Shown piece by piece: positions 1 through 10,043 of a DNA stretch of 64,000 nucleotides (its first letter is position 1; the number at the start of each line of letters is the position of its first letter). The notes beneath the pieces were generated by a model that made no database searches, had not been told where the DNA came from, and saw nothing but the letters and a program-made list of their open reading frames with translations. The position numbers and the translations under genes are program-made. The DNA comes from Flectonema sp. DT1601 (Eukaryota > Euglenozoa > Diplonemea > Diplonemida > Diplonemidae), in the NCBI GenBank assembly GCA_964019425.1, contig OZ025792.1, positions 1,116,001-1,180,000 of the forward strand, written 5' to 3'.

Positions 1-3000
1 GACATTCCTGGCGGTGGTACCTCACCTGACGTTATATTCTTTAAAGGATCAATTGTATTAGAAGAATTTTCAATCATAAATGAAGACAGTAAACATAACT
101 CGGATCATCGACCTCTACTCGCTATCTTCGACACAATGGCTCACCTCTCTCAAGCAACAGTTGGAGCAAGGAAACGAACTGTCTGGGATTTCAAATCTAC
201 AAACTGGAGTGCTTTCAGACAGCAACTTGATAGAAGAATTGATAGGGCTAAGTTCTCGGATGATGCCACTGGTAATGTTGGATTATTAAATAACATAATA
301 CATGAAGTAGCTGCGAGGAACGTGCGGAGGAGAATCTTATTTAAGGGCAAGCGCCGACGTAAGTGGAAGACCTCTTCACCTGAATCTATAAAATCAAAAG
401 GTAGTCACCTGAAAGACCAACTGAGGAAGGGGAACAACTTTAACTTCGCCTTCAAGAAGATTAAAGAACTCCAACAGGACGCTGGTAAGGACATCAGCGT
501 ATCAAATATATCTGAGAACGATTTACCTGCAGCATTTCTGGACCTCTTTGTGGCCGATGGGGATGCTGCTAAACTCGAAGCCCCTTCATTGAAGAAAGAA
601 GACTTGGAATTGGACATCTGTTGTGACTTCACAGATACCGAGATATCAGCAGCAATTAAAAACCTGAAGCCTCGCAAAGCAGCAGGCCCTGACGGTATTC
701 ACAACGAAATGCTTAAGAACTTATCTCAGAAGGCAGTTGACTGTTTATTAAAGGTGATCAATTCTTCGTGGAGATCCTCCAATGTTCCATATCTTTGGAA
801 ACAGGGGTTAATCAAACCGATGTTCAAGTCGGGCAAACCGCGGAACGATATTAAAAGCTACAGACCAATCACACTCACTTCGGTTGTTGGCAAACTGGCT
901 GAGAGGTTGGTGTACGACAGGCTCATGCATTGGCTTACCGAAAACTCAGCACTCAGTCCGATTCAAGCTGGCTTCAGACGGGGCAGAAATACCTGCGAAC
1001 AAATCACAATTCTGGTGGACGCCATGGTAAACAACCACACGAAGGGGAGGAGGTCAGTCTTCTTGTCATTCGATTTCACAGCAGCCTTCGATAGGATTAA
1101 CCATCGAATTTTACTTTCAAAACTACAAAGAATGGGCATCCCAACCTTCATCGTTCGATGGATAACGGACTTTCTAACCAATAGGAAGGTCAGAGTTGAT
1201 GCAAATGGACATTTCAGTAAGTTTCGTACGCTGTCAAAAGGAGTGCCTCAAGGATCAATCTTAGGCCCACTACTCTATTTAATATATGTTGACGATCTGT
1301 GTAAGATTCTCTCACAAGAGAAGGAAACGACTTTGACCGCACTGTATGCAGACGACACCGCTTGTGCAGTATTTGGCTCGACCATGGACGAAGCAATCTC
1401 AAACGCTCAACGAATACTTGACATCGTTGACAAGTGGTGCCGTGATAATGACATGGCACTTTCAGTCTCCAAGACTTGCGCTCTGAAAATGGATATTCAA
1501 TCGAAAGAAGTAACCCTGACTGATACTAGCGACCGCGAACTCTTATTCTCAAAATCACTGGAAGTACGTTCGTTAGATATTGACTATTTTGATCTAGACA
1601 GCGTGATCAACACGACGACGACAAGGCCCACTTTACTGAGTGGTGAAACGATCCTCGAAGTAGAGGGGAAACCCATCAGGACTCAACAAGAATTAGAAGA
1701 TTTACTGATGTTGAACATCCACGACGAGATGAATGTCAAAGCGAAAATTAAAATTGCCTTCCTACTGCCGATCACGGACTCAGTGAAATATCTGGGTGTT
1801 TACATTGATAACAGGCTCAGGTTTGATAAACAGTTAGAGAAAATACACGACGAACTGAAGAAAGGGATCTCCCTTCTGCAGTGCCTCCAGCCATATGAAT
1901 TGGACTACAAGACCCTAAAGATGGTTAAAAACTTGTACGTGACAGCGAGGATTTCCTATGCACTGGACAGCTTTGGTTGGTTGCTCAACCAGCATAAAAC
2001 GGATGCTATCGACTTCGAGATGAGAAAAATAGCGAGACTCGTAACAGGATGCAGCAGATGTACTCCGAGGGAGTTGCTCCTTTGGGAAGCCGACATCTTA
2101 CCGTTTAAAAGACAAATCGAAAAGCAGACTAAAATTGCCTATTTCAGGTACAAAGCCATGACCTGGGTGCCGGACACCAACTCACTCGCATCGCCTCGAA
2201 GCTTCTGGGGTGGCCTCATTCCCCGTTCTGAAGGTCAACTAGAAAGTGTGGGGATCGTTCAACCTGACTCTATCAAACCTTGGATTGCTTCGGACAATGT
2301 TCAAATCAGCAACAGCTGCGGTTTTACAAAATCCCCTGATCCCGCAGTGGACAGGGAGAAATTCCTTACCTACAACGCGACACTTCCTCCGGTGGACATG
2401 GTGATCAACTGTGACGGTTCATACTCTTCGAATGCGTCAGGCGCGGCTCTCATTGCTAGGTCACGAGACGGAAAGAAACGTGCTCATGCGACCAGATTAG
2501 TGCGTGCGGATTGCAGCTACAGAACTGAGCAACATGCCTTGAAAAATGCGGCAAACTACTTAAACTGGAAGGTACAGAAAGACGGGCTAACTAAGTCAGT
2601 CAGAATCTATACCGACTCAAAATCATTGTTGGACGAGTTGAAGGGTGGCAGGTGTAAACAGAGAAACACCAGATCCCTCGGCATCCTCGAGAACCTACGG
2701 AACTGCGGTATGAAAGTACATCTTCAATTCATCCCTTCTCATATGGGGATAGAAGCACACGACGAAGTTGATGAACTTGCTAAGAAATCGGCTCACAACA
2801 GATACCTCCCTCAAATCCCAATCCGAGGATCCTTCTTCTATCACAAATCCCGAGTGAGGAGGGGGATCACGAAGGACATTTGGAACAGAATTGGTTACAC
2901 TTGCTATAAAAACACCGTCAAAGGTGCCGCGATAAAATATCCTCCCGACATGAAAAGGAGCGATGAAATCAGAATTGCGAATTTTAGAACGGGGTGTCAT

Positions 3001-3306
3001 CCACTGATGCAAAACTGGCGGAAAGCCATCAAATGTCCATTCTGCCATAGCGCTCCATCCAACCAACTCCACCTACTCGTAGGCTGTCCATCACAGAAAC
3101 TCGATGCAGCCAGATATGAAATCCTTGGCTTTTCTACATTGACAGGCAAATGGGACCGATCAAGTGATCTAATCCTCATCAACGGCATTCCTGCCAGTCT
3201 TGGCTCAATCTTTGCCACCAGCTGGCTTCCTTCAGTAGCGATGTTGATCAGGTGGATGGAACAAGCATCCAACCTGAGACTTTGGAATTGTGTAGGTGAC
3301 ACGTAG
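1..3306 (+). CDS. Non-LTR retrotransposon polyprotein (endonuclease-RT-RNase H), 5' end outside window
   Basis: The frame is open from base 1, so this is the 3' part of a longer ORF (1101 codons here; the first ATG, at 136, is internal). Residues 5-45 are the end of an AP-type endonuclease, with TSPDVIFF and the SDHRPL motif. The reverse transcriptase follows: KAAGPDGIHNEML near 226, FDFTAAFD near 357, GVPQGSILGP, the catalytic YADD at 449-452, and KYLGVYID. RNase H has a complete acidic set: D805 (NCDGS), E843, D872 (YTDSKS), H914 (PSHMG) and D924. A zinc knuckle C1012-C1015-H1024-C1029 ends the protein. This order fits the I/ingi/Vingi-type LINEs. Residues about 543-593, between YADD and the thumb, look like an inserted PDZ-like fold (GETILEVEGKPIRTQQELEDLL split over two strands). 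No stop or frameshift is seen, so the copy may be recent. It is on the opposite strand to the gene array. Confidence 0.93.
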   Translation, partial: DIPGGGTSPDVIFFKGSIVLEEFSIINEDSKHNSDHRPLLAIFDTMAHLSQATVGARKRTVWDFKSTNWSAFRQQLDRRIDRAKFSDDATGNVGLLNNIIHEVAARNVRRRILFKGKRRRKWKTSSPESIKSKGSHLKDQLRKGNNFNFAFKKIKELQQDAGKDISVSNISENDLPAAFLDLFVADGDAAKLEAPSLKKEDLELDICCDFTDTEISAAIKNLKPRKAAGPDGIHNEMLKNLSQKAVDCLLKVINSSWRSSNVPYLWKQGLIKPMFKSGKPRNDIKSYRPITLTSVVGKLAERLVYDRLMHWLTENSALSPIQAGFRRGRNTCEQITILVDAMVNNHTKGRRSVFLSFDFTAAFDRINHRILLSKLQRMGIPTFIVRWITDFLTNRKVRVDANGHFSKFRTLSKGVPQGSILGPLLYLIYVDDLCKILSQEKETTLTALYADDTACAVFGSTMDEAISNAQRILDIVDKWCRDNDMALSVSKTCALKMDIQSKEVTLTDTSDRELLFSKSLEVRSLDIDYFDLDSVINTTTTRPTLLSGETILEVEGKPIRTQQELEDLLMLNIHDEMNVKAKIKIAFLLPITDSVKYLGVYIDNRLRFDKQLEKIHDELKKGISLLQCLQPYELDYKTLKMVKNLYVTARISYALDSFGWLLNQHKTDAIDFEMRKIARLVTGCSRCTPRELLLWEADILPFKRQIEKQTKIAYFRYKAMTWVPDTNSLASPRSFWGGLIPRSEGQLESVGIVQPDSIKPWIASDNVQISNSCGFTKSPDPAVDREKFLTYNATLPPVDMVINCDGSYSSNASGAALIARSRDGKKRAHATRLVRADCSYRTEQHALKNAANYLNWKVQKDGLTKSVRIYTDSKSLLDELKGGRCKQRNTRSLGILENLRNCGMKVHLQFIPSHMGIEAHDEVDELAKKSAHNRYLPQIPIRGSFFYHKSRVRRGITKDIWNRIGYTCYKNTVKGAAIKYPPDMKRSDEIRIANFRTGCHPLMQNWRKAIKCPFCHSAPSNQLHLLVGCPSQKLDAARYEILGFSTLTGKWDRSSDLILINGIPASLGSIFATSWLPSVAMLIRWMEQASNLRLWNCVGDT

Positions 3307-3782
3307 TCGCCATTTAAGTGTTTTATCAATATTTAGTATTTTCATCATTATCAATCATCTCCTGGTTGGGTAACTGCACATCACCTTCGGTGTTGTCGCA
3401 GTGTCTCTTCCAACACTCCTGTCTCCTTTTTCTCCTATTCTCCTTATAAATTTCTCTTGAGGGCAGGCCTTCGGGCTGTTCAAGTGGTCTTTGACCACCG
3501 CTCTAGTTATATGCTCGATTCTTTGTTTTTCCTTATCGATGGTAGGAATGGTAACCGAATTAGCTTCGTGTGTCCAATTTCAAGGACGCGTGACCATTTA
3601 TTTTTTCCCGTTGCCGCTCTTCTTACGTCCTCAGGCGGAGCCTACCTATGTTTCCCGTGTTTTCCAATTTGTCAGACTTAAACCAAAAGAAAGTATAAAA
3701 GAAAGACAAAACAAAGAAGTGAAAAGAACAAAAACAAAGAGTCTGGAAGCACAGACGAGTGTAACCAAAAAAAAAAAAAAAA
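3307..3782 (+). mobile_element. 3' untranslated region and poly(A) end of the retrotransposon
   Basis: No convincing gene lies here. The stretch follows the polyprotein stop, contains pyrimidine-rich and A-rich tracts, and ends in a run of 15 A (3768-3782), as expected for the 3' end of a poly(A)-type LINE. A tRNA-like sequence begins at the next base. The exact element end is inferred. Confidence 0.55.
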
Positions 3783-3856
3783 GACGACGCAATTTGTCGA
3801 GTGGTATGATTGCAGACTTGCATTCGCTAGGCTGCGGTTCGAACCCCTGTCGGGTC
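3783..3856 (+). tRNA. tRNA-like sequence, degenerate
   Basis: The 74 nt carry a D-arm-like GAGTGGTATGATT block and a B-box-like GGTTCGAACCC block at tRNA spacing, followed by a run of 22 T (3857-3878) that could end Pol III transcription. The anticodon stem and acceptor stem pair poorly, so I do not assign an amino acid. It may be a tRNA pseudogene or the tRNA-derived head of a short element. The retrotransposon poly(A) abuts its 5' end. Confidence 0.35.
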
Positions 3857-4385
3857 TTTTTTTTTTTTTTTTTTTTTTCCTTCCCAGTGACCAACAGGTA
3901 CACTGTCTGCACTGGCCGTTCGGTCAGGAACGCCGCCGCTGACGTCGTGCGTCGTATCCGTACTGCTGATTCGTTCTGTCACGTTCGGACACTCGTCGCT
4001 CTGAGACATTGCTTAGTGCAGGTTGCTGACTAACAACATCGTTTGAAAGTCTTACACCAGAACCTCATTGGTACCTTACAAAGACCCTGCATCAAATTCA
4101 CACGCGGGTCGTTCTTCAAGGTCAATAGTGTAAACTTCCACTCGACTTAGGACCTCGCTTGGAAGCTTCTGTCATCGCGCAATTCTTCCTTAAGTTAAGT
4201 TAAACTTAACTTTAACATAAGAGAGTAATCCATCGTCCTGTTAACCTCTATTCTCTCATCATGGTGTAGAAGTAAGTTAGTCAACTATTGATGTAGTTAC
4301 TTAATTGTAATGTTCATAAAAAAACATTCTTATTGTTGTAATCTTTTGGACGCAAGCCCTAACACGATCAAAAAGTAACCACCAG
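3857..4385. other. Spacer between tRNA-like sequence and LSU fragment, no gene seen
   Basis: After the T run there is moderately GC-rich unique sequence (3890-4180) with no coding signal that I trust. It includes a near-perfect inverted repeat at 4193-4213 (arms AAGTTAAGTT and AACTTAACTT around one A). The part next to the LSU fragment (about 4330-4385) may be its 3' continuation or external spacer. Confidence 0.5.
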
Positions 4386-4705
4386 TGGTGACTAAGTGAT
4401 CCAGTCTGGCTTACTTCAAAGGCTAACATAGTCAAGCACAGTCACTGCGGATGTGTTGTGTAGCATCACGGCTCCGATCGGAGAACCGTAGATACCAGGG
4501 ACTAGAAACGGGAGTTCCTCTCGTACTACCCCGTATTGTGGTCGACTTACACTGCCAAGGGGTCTCTCCCCATCAGTAGGTAAAACTTGTCTCACGACGG
4601 TCCTGTTAGTGGGTGAACTATCCAACCCTTGGACAATTCTGCTTGTCTAGGCTAGGAAGAGCCGACATTGAAGGATCAAAAGCAATGAACGCTTGGCTGG
4701 GTTTG
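4386..4705 (-). rRNA. LSU (28S-type) rRNA 3' domain fragment, internally deleted, likely pseudogene
   Basis: Read on the minus strand, the segment shows landmarks of LSU domains V-VI in the right order: CAAGCGTTCAT, ATGTCGGCTCTTCCTA, GTTCACCCACTAA, GACCGTCGTGAGAC, TTTTACC-TACTGATG and the sarcin-ricin loop core AGTACGAGAGGAAC, then a divergent 3' part ending near GGATCACTTAG. Two blocks that are near-universal in LSU are missing: about 8 nt after GTTCAT (the AGCGACAT region) and the roughly 19 nt of GAACGTGAGCTGGGTTTA before GACCGTCG. That argues for a pseudogene or shuffled fragment rather than a working rRNA. A very derived LSU is the alternative. The 5' limit could extend to about 4760. 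Confidence 0.75.
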
Positions 4706-4978
4706 CAGGCCCCAAAAGCTGAACGAAAAAATTGGGCCGTTCGAATCACTAACTTGCATGTTGTCGGTTGCAGTCATCACTCACCTGTCAGCATACTCTT
4801 TACCTTAATTACGCTTAACCCTAACGATGATTTGGCAAATAACAAACCTTGAGGGCATCATTGCGTTGCTACGCTGCACCACGTTGGTAGTATTTAAAAG
4901 TTAACAAAGCCTTAAAAAAAATTGAGTAACAGCGAGATGAACAGATGCCCAGAAAAAAAATTCCGGGAAAAAAAAAAA

Positions 4979-5050
4979 TCCCCCCGAGGGACTCGAACCC
5001 CGTACCTCCAGGGCTTCAGTCCGGCACCAACACCACTGCGCTATCACGGA
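4979..5050 (-). tRNA. tRNA-Phe(GAA)-like sequence, possibly decayed
   Basis: On the minus strand the 72 nt contain TAGCGCAGTGG (D arm, GCGC pairing GTGC), an anticodon loop CTGAAGC with anticodon GAA and four of five stem pairs, a variable AGGTA, and a T arm GGGG-TTCGAGT-CCCT. The acceptor stem is poor (about four of seven pairs), and a run of T follows at the 3' end. I read it as a tRNA-Phe gene or pseudogene. The acceptor mismatches keep confidence moderate. Confidence 0.5.
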
Positions 5051-5053
5051 TTT

Positions 5054-6893
5054 GAAAAAGATTTCGCCCAGAATAGAGGGCTGTCGATTTGGAAAAAAGG
5101 TCAAAAAAGCTACACAAGGCCGTGACCGTAGTATACGTTTCTCCAAACCTGGGGGTGGATCTGTAGGTTTTCCCTTCTTATTTTTCTTAATGTATTATAA
5201 ATTATAATAATTATGTTAATTTATAATTAAAATAAAGAAAAAAACTCATTCAAGGCAGAGATAAGGAATCGCTGAACCCAGACAACAAAATCTTGGTAAT
5301 CTACAAGATAATATAAAAGTTAAAATAACAAAAAAAAGAGTTCAAAACACTAAAAAAAAAAAAAAAAAAGCAAGCACTCGGTTTTTTCAATTATTTCTTT
5401 CTTGTATGAGGTATTTTCAATTTAGTACCCCGTATGTACGCAGATCTGGGTTACCTCCACACATGAGGTGCTAATAGCTCATTGTGACTGCAACGGGACA
5501 TTTATTTCTCTACAACTAAATTGCTTAAACTCTACAAGTCGATTATTAAAATAAATAAGAATTCGTACACCCGTTATCTGGTTACTAATAACTTGCATGA
5601 TTTGTTCCTATTTTATTGTTGCCAAAATGACTAACTCCAACACTGAAGTTGTAAATTCAATTTAAAAAAAAAAAAAAAGCACTCTGAAAAGGGAGAGGAA
5701 AAACTGATGATCCGTAAGGTTGACTCGTGCAATCCTGTCTCAACAGTTATGTATAAGAAAAGAGAGAAGAACCGTTAGTTAGTAATGATAATTATCAATC
5801 AAAAAAATCAAATGCAAAAACTCATAGGACAACAAACACACAAACGGTTTTGGCAAGTCCATCAGACCACCGAGTATCGGTTAAACGCTCAAATAGAACC
5901 TGGTAGCTCTTCGAGGGTCTCCAATACTGCAGTAGAAGGCTGAACCTTATCCTAAGAACATTGTTTTATTAGTTCGGCACAGGGCATACATGAATTTAAA
6001 TATAAACATGGTTGAAACACAAAAAACAAGGAATGAAGATGCACAAATTGAAAATAATACTGCCCACAGCAATACCCGAGAAACTTAATAAATAAATCAC
6101 TACAGAGCGGGTGAATGCTTCCCTCCGTGAACGAAACGAATTAAAGAAGCGATAAACCGTACTGCGAGGCGTTTATTCCATCAAGGGATTAACGAAAAGA
6201 AAAGAAAGAAGAAATAAAGACAAACGTTTGTATCAATTTGAATACAACGCGAAATCATTAGTAAGTAAGCTAGCGGGTTCAACAAGCCACCGAGTACCAG
6301 TTATGTCCCCAAAGAGAATCAGGTAGCTCTTCAAGAATTCCTAATACTACGGTAGCAGATTGTGAACCTAATCCCAAGAGGATTATATTGTTAGTCTCCA
6401 CACGAGGCATACTAAATCAAGATATCTGTAACCTCAATACTTCAACGTATCACTAGCAAGAAAGAATATTGAAAAACATGAAATAAATAAATAAGGAAAC
6501 TAGGAGATGAGATGTTACCGAGGGTGGGGCTGGGGGTGATAATATGACACTAACTAAAATGGCCAAGACGACCATTTGAACGACCAGCATAAAACAACTG
6601 AAGAATTGATAAAACAGAAATCAATAAAAAGAGAAAACGAGAACTCCACCGCAAAGTGTCAACTAAACAGAAACCTATAACAAAATGAACCTGTACTCTT
6701 GACCACTACCATGCGACAAACACCAAAAGGGAGAGCTGGAAACCAGATTAGCGTAAGAAATATAGAACTGAAAATTTCTGCGCAAGAATAAAAATTTATA
6801 AAAAAAACTTAGGCAATAACAGCCTCAGGGTTCCAATACTTTATTACGTTTATTCATATTTGAGAGTTGATACAACAAGAAGAACAACAGTAA
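5054..6893. repeat. AT-rich mosaic of dispersed repeats, no gene seen
   Basis: Pieces recur elsewhere in the window. The motif at 5122-5165 (GTGACCGTAGTATACGTTTC) recurs at 10917 and 17336. A CGTAGGACAAC-type piece (R3; here CATAGGACAACAAAC) lies near 5781-5865. A block at 6030-6240 recurs near 19650, 26180, 35490, 46840 and 57020. The 3' flank shared by the family genes runs from about 6590. Long A runs are common (5350, 5664). No reading frame here looks coding. Confidence 0.6.
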
Positions 6894-9800
6894 CTAAATC
6901 TCAATTATCTTGGAACTTCTGTTCTTATCCAGGAATTCTTGTTTCATTAAAGAAAGCTCTAAAGAAGCTTCCCCTGTTGGTAAATTCCTCATCGTCAACA
7001 CTGAACCAGAATTCGATGTCCTTGAAAACGAAGCCAACGGATGCATCGATGGCAACGGCGACAACGCATCACTCATCGACAATCCCAAACTCGATCTCAT
7101 CGGCATTGACTCGCTTACTACAGAAGTCTCATCAAGCTTCTTATTCTTTTCCCAATGTCTTTGTTGTACTCGAGTTCGAATACCCTTGCACAGAATGTAT
7201 CCTTCAACAAGAACATCAATTCCTGACTTAACTATTAAAACCATTACCGAAGCAAATAGAAAAGTAGAAGCGACTTCGAAACCGTAGTGTCCGGTGTTCT
7301 CTTCGTAGTAACCTGCCGCCATGCAGAAAAGAGCACCTGCCTGGAGACCGAGGAGGACGAAGTCGACAGTGCTGTCACGTGCTCGACAGTGCGGCCAGAG
7401 AATTGCTTCGAGTACAAGGAGAATTAGAAAGAGAAATCCTTCAAAAAGTTTCTTGTGTCCGCACTGAATTAAAGTTCTGGTATTGAGAGACTCCATAGCA
7501 CTGATCGCAAGCATCGAAGCAAACTCCACAATACTAAACCAAACTACTTCCTGACGAAATGATCCAATCACTGTTCTGTAACGATTCACCCAATGAAGCT
7601 CAACATGATTGCTGACCCATTCTCCAGGTCCCATCAACAGTCGCTTCAATCCATAACGAGCATCGTCAGCGTACACTGCCTGACTAGGAACTCCCTTCCT
7701 GCATTCTCTAAAGATAAATATTGGAACAGCAACACAACCACAACACGTAACAAATCCTATTATAAAGTGAAATGGCGTATTCGGGTAGCTCACAAGAGAC
7801 ATCCCACCTTGTGTCGTACCTTGGTATAAGAATTGGAAGACGAACAACGGAGCCGAAGGAAATCTCAGTAATCCCTGAGTGTCCAAACCATTGAACAACT
7901 TTGGGGCACAACTCGTACCTCCCCGTTCTGCTATCTTTAATATGAAGAAACACAATACTGCAAACCCGAATGATATCATCACATTCCCAGCCACCATTCC
8001 AAGCGCATAACTGCCTCCAATTTTCCACTGTGTCGGGTGTAGAGGTCGAGGGTACTCCCTCGATGAATTATTCTCATTTCCAGCACGGCAGCTTCCAGAT
8101 ATCGCAACCAACCGCAAGGCTGGTCCCGCTGATGCACCGGCTCCCAAAGCAGAAGCCGCCGCAGCCGCAGAACCCACCCCTTCAACGGTTTCCGCCGTCT
8201 TCTTGTCGATCACTGGTGGAACTTCTGTTGGAGGTGCGGCAGTCTCAGGCACGCTAGTGGAAGGAACAGGAGTAGGAGGTAACGGAGAAGGCATCGGTGT
8301 TGGAATTGATGTTGGAGGTAATGTTGGCACAGCGGTTGGTACAGCAGTTGGTATTACAGGAACGGAAGTTGGAACTGCAGTTGGTACAGCTGTCGGTACG
8401 ATCGTCGGTATGGTTGTTGGAACAGCTGTTGTACCAATCGGTTGGGTTGTTGGAACAACAGTTAGCACGGCGGCAGGGACAGTTGTTGGAATTGCAATAA
8501 TTCGAATGGGTACTGCTGTGCCTCTAAAGATTACAACGGGTACAGCTGTGGGAACAACTGCTAGTACTGCGGTCGGCATGGCTGTTGGAACCGCGGTGGG
8601 GACAGCTGTTGGTACTGCGGTCGGCATGGCTGTTGGAATCGCGGTGGGGACAGCTGTTGGTACTGCGGTCGGTATGGCTGTTGGAACCGCGGTGGGGACA
8701 GCTGTTGGTACTGCGGTCGGTATGGCTGTTGGAATCGCGGTGGGGACAGCTGTTGGTACTGCGGTCGGTATGGCTGTTGGAATCGCGGTGGGGACAGCTG
8801 TTGGTACTGCGGTCGGTATGGCTGTTGGAATCGCGGTGGGGACAGCTGTTGGTACTGCGGTCGGTATGGCTGTTGGAACCGCGGTGGGGACAGCTGTTGG
8901 TACTGCGGTCGGCATGGCTGTTGGAATCGCGGTGGGGACAGCTGTTGGTACTGCAGTCGGCATGGCTGTTGGAATCGCGGTGGGGACAGCTGTTGGAACT
9001 GCCGTTGGCACCGCTGTTGGAACGGCTGTTGGTATTGCCGTGGGCACGGCTGTTAGAACAGGTGTTTTTCTTCCATAGAGCCTACACCTGCTATTTGATT
9101 TATTGAGAGTGTAAATAAAGTCTGAGACTGCAATAATTTCATCAGCAGCATTCGCTACGGTATCGACAATTCCACCGTCGAAGACTTTAAGACTGGGACC
9201 GATACCGTAAGCTACTCCTGGAGTGTCTCCATGTTGACAGGTTACGTCTAACATATTACCAGGGTTAGTTGTTACGCGGCTAGATAACGAAGTAGCCAAT
9301 CCACCGAAGAAAGTATTGTCTCCCACGGCAAAGACATATCCGTTGCAGGCAACAATGCGTTTGAGTCTGTTCACGTCGTCAAAATATGTTGCAGAGGACG
9401 ATTTGGATTTTAGTCTACCGACTTCTGGAGTAGTGGATGTGTATTTACCGAGGAAAAATATCATCCCGGAGGACTTGTCTACGGTAATTGATCCGATGTC
9501 TCTGTTTCTTAAGAAGCTTCCTGAGCTGTCTACAGTTCCCATGGCAATGTTTGCCATTTCGAAGTATATTATCCCTTCTTTTTGACATGCGCCATAGATA
9601 GTAGTTCCCTGAGCAGCGAGGTCAAGACAACTTCCAGTGTATGGAAATTCCATCACATTCGCAGAGTCAATTGTACCTACAGCAAGAAGAGGAAATACAT
9701 GTAGCTTACCAGGTTCAGCAGCAACCAAATAAGGTGTTCCTCCGATAGTTATTGAAGTAGCAGTAATAATGTTTGAAGTATAACTCTTTATTGACATAAC

Positions 9801-10043
9801 TGAGCACCGAGAAGTTTCAGGATCAAGCTGACTGATTAGAGTATCAGAAAATATGTACATCCACTTGTCATAAACAGCAATTGATCTTATTGCAGCAAAG
9901 TATACAGAAGTATGTATAGAATCTGTTTTGTAGCATGTTGCTAATTGCACCACAGTCAGAAGGATGAAAAACGTCCCCACATGCCTGAAGGTACTTGCCG
10001 CCATACTGTGTGGGTGGCTGTGAGTGAAGAACATGTAAAACAT
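6894..10043 (-). CDS. Surface family gene 1: propeller-like head, PTxx stalk, multi-pass membrane protein
   Basis: Predicted 1049 residues from the first ATG (10043). A second in-frame ATG at 10004 (MAASTFRHVGTFF) gives an ideal signal peptide ending at ATCYK and may be the true start. An in-frame TGA lies just upstream. Residues about 40-325 form the head: repeated beta-strand-like blocks such as AVYDKWMYIFSDTLI, GGTPYLVAAEPGKLHV, GTTIYGACQKEGIIYFEM and ITVDKSSGMIFFLGKY suggest a beta-propeller. About 326-612 is the Pro-Thr stalk of PTAV/PTAI/PTAM tetrads. A short Ala/Gly-rich segment, SAAAAASALGAGASAG, precedes the membrane module, with clear hydrophobic segments near 677-703, 757-777, 827-850, 865-884, 893-912 and 923-950 plus one weaker segment near 722-745. 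The tail is Ser-rich and ends KIIEI. Function is unknown; a surface receptor or adhesin is inferred. Confidence 0.88.
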   Translation of the reverse strand: MFYMFFTHSHPHSMAASTFRHVGTFFILLTVVQLATCYKTDSIHTSVYFAAIRSIAVYDKWMYIFSDTLISQLDPETSRCSVMSIKSYTSNIITATSITIGGTPYLVAAEPGKLHVFPLLAVGTIDSANVMEFPYTGSCLDLAAQGTTIYGACQKEGIIYFEMANIAMGTVDSSGSFLRNRDIGSITVDKSSGMIFFLGKYTSTTPEVGRLKSKSSSATYFDDVNRLKRIVACNGYVFAVGDNTFFGGLATSLSSRVTTNPGNMLDVTCQHGDTPGVAYGIGPSLKVFDGGIVDTVANAADEIIAVSDFIYTLNKSNSRCRLYGRKTPVLTAVPTAIPTAVPTAVPTAVPTAVPTAIPTAMPTAVPTAVPTAIPTAMPTAVPTAVPTAVPTAIPTAVPTAVPTAIPTAIPTAVPTAVPTAIPTAIPTAVPTAVPTAIPTAIPTAVPTAVPTAVPTAIPTAVPTAVPTAIPTAMPTAVPTAVPTAVPTAMPTAVLAVVPTAVPVVIFRGTAVPIRIIAIPTTVPAAVLTVVPTTQPIGTTAVPTTIPTIVPTAVPTAVPTSVPVIPTAVPTAVPTLPPTSIPTPMPSPLPPTPVPSTSVPETAAPPTEVPPVIDKKTAETVEGVGSAAAAASALGAGASAGPALRLVAISGSCRAGNENNSSREYPRPLHPTQWKIGGSYALGMVAGNVMISFGFAVLCFFILKIAERGGTSCAPKLFNGLDTQGLLRFPSAPLFVFQFLYQGTTQGGMSLVSYPNTPFHFIIGFVTCCGCVAVPIFIFRECRKGVPSQAVYADDARYGLKRLLMGPGEWVSNHVELHWVNRYRTVIGSFRQEVVWFSIVEFASMLAISAMESLNTRTLIQCGHKKLFEGFLFLILLVLEAILWPHCRARDSTVDFVLLGLQAGALFCMAAGYYEENTGHYGFEVASTFLFASVMVLIVKSGIDVLVEGYILCKGIRTRVQQRHWEKNKKLDETSVVSESMPMRSSLGLSMSDALSPLPSMHPLASFSRTSNSGSVLTMRNLPTGEASLELSLMKQEFLDKNRSSKIIEI
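8576..8995 (-). repeat. 48-bp higher-order repeat in the stalk of gene 1
   Basis: Within the 12-bp PTxx coding repeat, a 48-bp unit (four tetrads, 16 residues) is repeated about eight times almost without change. It can be followed by the recurring GCGGTGGGGACAGCTGTTGG on the plus strand. The reading frame is kept in every unit. Confidence 0.85.

Noticed and set aside
7593-8257. Several plus- and minus-strand frames of 68-106 codons repeated in every paralog
   Set aside because: They lie inside the conserved membrane module of the minus-strand gene, and their conservation is explained by it.
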